Notes under the pieces: generated by a model
Told to the model about the DNA's origin: nothing
Seen by the model: the letters and a program-made list of their open reading frames with translations, nothing else
The model's database searches: none
Made by a program: the position numbers and the translations under genes
DNA from: Phyllostachys edulis
Lineage: Eukaryota; Streptophyta; Magnoliopsida; Poales; Poaceae
NCBI GenBank assembly: GCA_036346405.1
Contig: CM070561.1
Span: forward strand, 27,312,215 to 27,376,214
Direction: 5' to 3'
DNA length: 64,000 bases
In this document: in pieces, positions 57,700 to 64,000 of the stretch
How positions within the stretch are numbered: the first letter of the stretch is position 1
Layout: the number at the start of each line of letters is the position of its first letter

Positions 57700-58545
57700 T
57701 GCCGAAGATGATGCCTCACGGTGATGATTTGTCAAGTGGTGCCGCTGCGAGCGGTGGCTTCGGCAACACGGTGCCAGCAATGCTCTAGTACCCGCAGTTG
57801 ACAAGGACGAACTACGCGGCATGGGCGACGAGGATGAAGATCCTCATGAGAGCTCATGGCATGTGGGATGTGGTTGATCCCAAGAGCTCGTCTAAGGTTG
57901 TTGATGAGAAGAAGAATCAGATGGCTTTGGTAATCATCTCCTAGGCCATAAACGACGAGACGCTGATGCGAGTTGCAGAGAAGGACATCGCGCTTGATGT
58001 CTGGACGGCGCTGTGCTCCATGCACGTGGGTGCCACTACTACAGAAAAGGTCTTCACAGACGATTCAAAAACGTCATCACAGACGGTTTCATGAGCTGTC
58101 TGACTTTATGGGTCAGTGATGACATGATGTCATCACAGATGGTTTTTGAATCGTCTGTGAAAAAAAAGCTATCACAGACGGTTCTGAACAAGAACCATCT
58201 GTGATCAACCGTCTGTGATGAGGCGTCCAGTATTAGCCTTTTTTGTAGTAGTGCACCGAGCGCGTCAGGGAGGCTAGGATCCAGTCCCTGTGCTCGAAGT
58301 TTGATAACCTTAAGATTTGTGATGTAGATTTAGTGGATGACTTCACTACGAAGTTCACGATGCTTGTTAGACAGATCCGAGAACTTGGAGAGACGATGGA
58401 AGAGAAGTATGTTGTGAAGAAACTACTACGAGCCATTTCCGACAAGTTTCATCAATGTTGCTTCATTGATGGCGCTATTTGGTGACATCAACCAGATGGC
58501 TATAGAGGAGGCCATTGGATCATTGAAGGCGCACAAGGAGGGGCG
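57700..58545 (+). pseudogene. copia gag, broken by stops and a CACTA MITE
   Basis: Gag (UBN2-type) reads LTRTNYAAWATRMKILMRAH and MWDVVDPKS, an in-frame TAG near 57941, then an EKDIALDVWTAL stretch. A 220-bp MITE interrupts it at 58034. It continues with REARIQSLCSKFDNLKI, VDDFTTKFTMLVRQI and EKYVVKKLLRAI. After a frameshift near 58470 it ends with GDINQMAIEEAIGSLKAHKE. The rest of the element (protease, integrase, RT) is missing. Confidence 0.85.
58034..58253. mobile_element. CACTA-type MITE
   Basis: Begins CACTACTACAGAAAAGG and ends TTTTTTGTAGTAGTG, with internal TCACAGACGGTT / AACCGTCTGTGA units. It is the same family as the element ending at 31948. If the CAC beside each end is taken as a 3-bp TSD, removing the element restores the gag reading frame across the junction. 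It has no coding capacity. Confidence 0.88.
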
Positions 58546-58992
58546 GGATACACGGACAGAGAAAAAAATGTTACAACATTGCAGCCGACGTAATCCACAT
58601 TCCATAGGTTCAAGCATGTGCCTCTTAGATCAGCACATTGCACGCCGGTTCTCGTCAGTCGTCAGCGAGCCATTCCTCCCCGCATCCACTGTGCATCTCT
58701 GGCACACGCGACGTAGCCCCTCAAAACGACGCCTCCTCCACCACATTGTCGATCAATTGAGCACGACGTGCGAAGCTTTCGGCGAGCACAAATGCCCAAA
58801 TCACAATTCACGTGTCAGTCCAAAAAGTAAGCGGAAAATCCATCTAACCGCCCCATCACAGTCCAATCGGGGCACAATCAGACGGTGGATGGGGAGTGTG
58901 TTCATGGGCTGCCTGCAACAAATCTATCTATCTATCTATATCTATACTAATTGGAGGCTCTCCTACAAACCCCCATATTAATCATATCTATA
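58546..58992. other. Unassigned DNA between copia elements
   Basis: No gene recognised. A (CTAT)n microsatellite lies at about 58924-58947. The breakpoint of the truncated copia element is near 58560. Confidence 0.5.
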
Positions 58993-61016
58993 TGTTGCAC
59001 CAAAACGGCGACTAGAGAGGGGTGAATAGGAGCACTATCTCTTTTTCACTTTGATCAGATTCAATAAGATCTTGACTCCAATAGCTATGAGAGCTATGAA
59101 GATCAATAGATAAGCATAGCGGAAGACTAGAACTAAATCCAATTCAAACCCCCAAAAGAAACAGCCAAAAACACAAAAGACACCAAAATCGGTACTACCG
59201 CAGTGTAACCAGCAGTACTACCGCAGTGTATAGAGCGTTACTACCGCACTATGGTACTACCGCAGGCAAAGGTGTGGTACTACCGATTGTCCTAGAGAAC
59301 AACACGAAAATGAAATCCAAAATTGGTAAAACATTTGATCCACAACTCCAAACTTTATGAAATTTGAAACATATCTTCTCTAGGATATCAGAAACCTATT
59401 CCAACCAAAGATCGTGAAGATCATGACCAAAGTTCCAACCTTTTTCAATTTGAGAGAAGGTTGCTTCAAAACCGAGTTAAACATCTAAATATGATCTAAC
59501 CTTGCTCATGGGTCAAGGATGATCAAGATGATCTTAGATGCACTCCCACATGTCACAGCAAGCAAGATCACAACAAGAAACAAAGGGAAAAGTCGCGGAT
59601 CGAAGAAGACCCCAAAATCACGAAATAGAGAGCAGGAACACAAAGAGACTCATCTTTGAGAAATCTTTCCTTGGATTGATTTGATATGATGTTGGTTTAC
59701 AGTCACTCCATCCAAGAGGACAAAGACCCAACACATGAGCACAAAATCAAATCCAACTCTCTAGAACCCTAACCTCCAACTAATCTCTCCAAACTCTAAA
59801 AACAAAAACTAGGGTTTTTCAAATGAAAGGGTTGAGAGGTGCTGGACAGTACCCTCTCCTATTTGTAGTGGAGGCTAGCTTCTAGAAGAGTAAACCCTAA
59901 TGGGCACCCGTTAAGCTCACACACAAACGGGTTTCACTTACGCACGTATTTTAAAGCGTCGTCTTCATCTCCTCTTGACCTAATCCGCTTCTCCTTGCGC
60001 CGCGGGTTGGCAAAACGTCACCAAGGCGGTATTTAGGTGAAATTATCAAAATACCCCTTCTCGATCTTTTTCCAAAGACCGAGTCCAATCTTCATGAAGC
60101 AATCCCATGCTTCGCCACGTGTAGGTTGATCAAATGGCTCTCTTCATATTGGAAAGTCTCTCCCATCCGGCTCCCACCGAAACCACCATGGCACTTGCAC
60201 CGACCTCCGCGCTGCTTGATCCAACCCGTCGCACCGAACTGCCCGTTCGGTCATCCTTGTCCATTCTGCGCCATGCTTGAATCCATTGACCTCACCCGGC
60301 ATCCTCGATCGTTCTGGACCTCAGCTCTCAAGCTTAGTCCCGATCATCCTCGCCGATGGCCGTCGTTGACCTCCAAGCAACCTGCACAACAATAGACCAA
60401 GAAATCGTTTCCGGGAACAAGTTCTTCACAACTTGACTCACGTTAGCCAAAACATGCATCATGCAACACATATGCACTGAAACCCATGAACTTGACCTAA
60501 CGAAAAACCAATTCACCAAGTCGATTCACAATCAGAACAAAATCGGTACTACCGCCATGTAATAGCCGGTAGTACCGCACTGTGGTAGTACCGCTCCCAT
60601 AACTGCGGTCGTACCGCTTCTCACCGAAAACCAAAAACCCCAAAAACACGTTCTCTGGAAACTACGTACTGCCATGTAATAGCCGGTACTACCGCACTAC
60701 AGTCGTACCGCTCCAGCTTGCAGTCATACCGATTTCTGAACGTTCGGACCACTCGTTTGAACCGTCCGATCCACTTTGAGAACGTTCGGACCACTGTTCG
60801 CACCGTCCGATCGAACCACCCGTTCGGACACAGGACCTGTGGTTGTACCGCTCCTCACTTGCGGTCGTACCGCTCTACAGTAATACCGCTTCAACACTTG
60901 CGGTACTACTGATTACCTTGATTTTTGCTGAAAACAAAATATTCAACAAATCTTAAAAATCACTGCCAATTTTTTCATCATTCTAAGATCATGAGCCTAT
61001 CCCTAAGATATCCACA
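58993..61016 (-). mobile_element. 3' LTR of a Sirevirus-like copia element, minus strand
   Basis: 2024 bp, plus-strand start TGTTGCACCAAAACGGCGAC, end CCCTAAGATATCCACA. The adjacent inner sequence, AAGGGGGAGAT on the minus strand (61027-61017), is the polypurine tract. It is the same family as the solo LTR at 37797-40384. It contains repeated GGTAGTACCGC-type units at about 59190-59285 and 60545-60910, the latter with TTCGGACCACT and ACCGTCCGATC. The flanking 5 bases are CTATA; the partner TSD is outside the window. Confidence 0.85.
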
Positions 61017-61684
61017 ATCTCCCCCTTGATGAACACATTGGCAATTTCCCTAAAACGAAAGATTGAGGTTTGAAAATAAAATGACTCGATGTTTTCGCGC
61101 AAAGGCAAAACTTGGTCCAAAGACAAGAGAATGCAATGGAAGTGACCGAGCTGGCTTCAGAATAGTATCGGCAAGTGAGATAAGGCAAAAGAAAACAAGA
61201 AAGCTTCAATTTCCAGAGAAGAGTCAAAAATCTCACTTAAAGTCCATATGAAAGAACAATTGTTCAATTTGACCTTTGATCATTGTGAGGTTCCAAGAAT
61301 TGCAATTCAAGTTCAGAAGTGGCAATAGATCATAAGAATGCAAATTAAATGCTCCCTCTCACTATGATCATCATTTTCAGAAGATCTCAATTTCTCCATT
61401 TTTCTCCAAATAGCTCCCCTTTTTACACTTTAGTTACATCTTCTCCCCCTTTGACAATGGAGTCATCAAGGATTACGTCTTCCTCTCATCTAGAGATGAC
61501 AAATGCAGAAATGAGGAAAAAGTATAAGAAAGAGTATGCATGAAATGCAATGGAGTGGCTTCATTTTTTTGTTTTTCAATTTTTTGAGTACAAGAAGCTT
61601 TGGAGATTACTCAAAAGAACAAGCTAGCATTTCTAATATTACTCAATACATATCAAGCCCGAAAGCGCTAGCAAGATCATGTTA

Positions 61685-61774
<90 letters not shown>

Positions 61775-62728
61775 AAGCTAAGCTAGAAGGCTCAAGATAA
61801 AGCTTCAAATATAGCAAGTTCATCAATAGAGATCCTAAAGTGATAACGGCCATGTCAGAATGTTAATGTGAGATCAAGAAGCTAACAATGACCACTTAAG
61901 AGACAAAAGGTCCTAAATTGAATCATTTTGCTCAAATTATCTCAAACGCCCAATTTTTATAACAATTTTCATTTGCAAGAATATTAAAATTGATCAAAGG
62001 TCTATCTTAGTGAAGAAGATCTGGACTAGGATCCATCCACAAACTCTTCCTAAGCTTCAACCAGGGTGACAAATCTTGAGGTTCATGTCAATTTTGACAA
62101 GTAGTCCCCATGAGATCGTCTGGATCATCAAACTATCTCCAAGTTCATGTCTTTGACATGCAGTCTCGTGAGAGTAGTTTAGCATAATTTAACCACATGA
62201 CAATCTTGAAATTTGTTTTTTTTATTTCGCACAAGAGCAGTTTTAGATTCTCAGAAGAACAAGAAGCTCAAGTAATGATCAATTCTAGATTCAAGAGCTA
62301 ACAAAGCAATTTTGACAGGGCCAATGCCACAAAAGGAGCGCTAATTTCGCAACTAGCTAAAAGATCCACAAATTGTAATTTTTTAGTTCAAGTTGTTTTA
62401 AAATTCTAGCATATTTAGCAAAGACTTAGCTACAGATGTGAAAGCATGATAATTCTAGTAAGTCAAAGAACTAGACATGACATTGAGCAAGGATTGAAAA
62501 ACTAAAGCTCAAGAGGGTAATAAGCAAAGCTTCATCAATTTAAAAGACAAGCAGTAAAGCTTATATTATAATGCATCTTTTTGTGATTTTCATATGAATA
62601 CAATATGATGCAATGAGATGCAAGAAAAACTTAAAAGCCTAAAAAGATCAAAAAGATCAACAAGTTCAGAAAAAGATCAAGAAAAGATCAGATGAACAAA
62701 GAAAGCTCAGAAAAGAACCAACTCCCCC
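61017..62728 (-). mobile_element. Non-coding 3' region of the copia element
   Basis: About 1.7 kb between pol and the 3' LTR, A-rich on the plus strand, with a CTCCCCCTT polypurine-type motif at 61019-61027 and CTCCCCCT also at 61443 and 62721. Such a long tail and multiple polypurine tracts are known from Sireviruses. No envelope-like frame could be supported. It includes the (AT)n tract at 61687-61772. Confidence 0.65.
61687..61772. repeat. (AT)n microsatellite, 43 units
   Basis: 86 bp of uninterrupted AT in the tail of the copia element. Confidence 0.97.
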
Positions 62729-64000
62729 TCAAACCGACCCATGGGGATAAATTACCCCTAACTCACTCCTCAAGGTGGCAAACCTGGTTGGATCTAAAGG
62801 CTTGGTGAGGATATCAGCTAACTGAGCCTCGGACTCCACAAAATGTAGCACAATATCACCCTTCTCAACATGGTCTCTAAGGAAGTGATAGCGAATGTCT
62901 ATGTGCTTGGTCCTAGAATGTTGCACAGGGTTCTTAACAATATTAATGGCAGAAGTGTTATCACAAAGAAGAGGAACACTAGCAAAATTTAATTCAAAGT
63001 CCTTAAGAGTGGACACCATCCACAGAATCTGACTACAGCAACTAGCGGCAGCTACATACTCAGCTTTTACAGTGGATTGTGCAACAGAGGACTGCTTCCT
63101 AGACGACCAAGAGACAAGAGAAGTGCCTGAGGTACTCTTCCTATCTAGCCGACAGCCCGCAAAATCAGAATCAAAAAACCCTCGAAATGGACAAGGAAGA
63201 AAAGGAGGAATACCAAATGCCATACTGGAGGGTAGAGTGAAGGTACCTGAAAATAGGCTTAATGGCATGGCAATGTGAAGTCATCGGAGGCGCCTGAAAC
63301 CTCGCACAGAGGCAGACCGTGAAGTGGATGTCCGGTCTTGAGGCCATCAGGTAAAGGAGAGAACCGATCATGCTGCGGTACTCGCGTTGATCCACGGCTT
63401 CTTTATCCTCGTTTGGATCCAAAACAGTCGAAGACACCATAGGAGTGGCGATCGACTTGTAGTCACCCATCTCGAGGAGTTTGAGCAAATCCTTGGTGTA
63501 CTTTGTTTAATGGATGAAGATCTCTTCCTTGCATTGTTTGATTTGAAGCTCCAGAAAATAGTTGAGCTCTCCCATCATACTCATCTCAAATTCTCTAGAC
63601 ATGGTCTCAGAAAAACTGGAAACAAGAGCATGAGAGGAACCACTAAAGATAATATCATCCACATAAATATGAGCAAGCAAGAAGTCACCGGCATGCCTAA
63701 GAATAAATAGGGTCTTGTCTACCTTACCCATCTCAAAATTATTCTTAAGTAAGAAGGTCTTAAGTCTATCATACCAGGCTTAGAGGCTTGCTTAAGACCA
63801 TACAAGACTTTGGATAGTTTGAAAACATGATGAGGATGCTTAGAATTCTCAAAGCCTAGGGGTTGCCTAACATACACTTCCTCCTCTATATAACCATTCA
63901 AAAATGCACTCTTGACATCTATCTGGTGCAACCTAAAACCCTTAGATGCAGCAAATGCAAGCAGAATGCGAATAGCTTCTAATCTAGCAACAGGAGCAAA
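62729..64000 (-). pseudogene. copia pol (reverse transcriptase and RNase H), partial and frameshifted
   Basis: On the minus strand from the window edge: HQIDVKSAFLNGYIEEEVYV (63931 frame), KVLYGLKQAS, then a frameshift, then HIYVDDIIFSGSS with the catalytic YVDD (63731-63507). The thumb and connection follow (IATPMVSSTVL, MIGSLLYLMASRPDI) after a stop near 63505. RNase H lies at 63268-62729 (FFDSDFAGCRLD, KAEYVAAASC, LCDNTSAI, HIDIRYHFLRD, ADILTKPLD). The order RT then RNase H at the end of pol, after integrase, is that of Ty1-copia. The upstream part lies outside the window. Confidence 0.9.

Noticed and set aside
58936..58952. TCTATACTA as a Helitron 5' end
   Set aside because: It lies in a CTAT microsatellite, and no hairpin plus CTRR end was found.
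1..64000. Prokaryotic features (operons, CRISPR arrays, riboswitches, phage genes)
   Set aside because: No such structure; introns and plant transposons show a nuclear plant sequence.

Overview
This 64 kb window comes from a nuclear plant chromosome, most likely a grass (Poaceae). The evidence is spliced genes with GT..AG introns, L1-type LINEs with grass-type ORF1 proteins, Ty3-gypsy and Ty1-copia LTR elements with plant primer binding sites, a Mutator-like element (MULE) carrying plant mobile domain and GRF-type zinc finger genes, CACTA and hAT-like MITEs, and a lectin-RLK-type receptor kinase. It is almost entirely nested transposon DNA. The only plausible intact host gene is the receptor-like kinase at 54.67-56.59 kb. 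Coordinates of insertions rest on target-site duplications (TSDs) read directly in the sequence.

Layout, left to right. 1-439: edge of a minus-strand copia element (PBS and LTR). 1288-8822: near full-length but broken L1 LINE (minus strand, 14-bp TSD), inserted in an older, decayed L1 ORF1 fragment that resumes at about 9.19-10.0 kb. A hAT-like MITE with tRNA-like promoter boxes (8847-9179) is also inserted in that fragment. 10539-11421: solo LTR. 11666-24856: complete but decayed Ty3-gypsy element of Tat type on the minus strand, with a spliced antisense gene on the plus strand. About 24.95-31.95 kb: decayed CACTA element carrying a 0.5-kb foldback, split by a 5.3-kb solo LTR (25214-30519). 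33.5-40.53 kb: duplicate 5' fragment of the receptor kinase gene, split by a 6.9-kb solo LTR that itself contains a 2.6-kb copia solo LTR.

40.90-54.44 kb: a 13.5-kb MULE with about 250-bp terminal inverted repeats. Its minus strand carries, in transcription order, a MURA-like transposase, a plant mobile domain (PMD) protein and two tandem GRF-type zinc finger genes, all with the same orientation and most of them visibly broken. 54.67-56.59 kb: receptor-like kinase (plus strand, two exons). 56.75-58.55 kb: truncated copia element whose LTR holds a second copy of the tRNA-like hAT MITE and whose gag holds a small CACTA MITE. 58.99-64.0 kb: 3' LTR, non-coding tail and pol of a Sirevirus-like copia element on the minus strand, running off the window.

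The most unusual structures are the multi-gene MULE with telomere-like blocks beside each zinc finger gene, an array of micro-hairpins upstream of its transposase (52.34-52.58 kb), the 0.5-kb foldback centred on a perfect 32-bp palindrome (31.16-31.67 kb), and the hAT MITE family with internal tRNA-like A and B boxes. I could not run searches, so family names rest on motif recognition.
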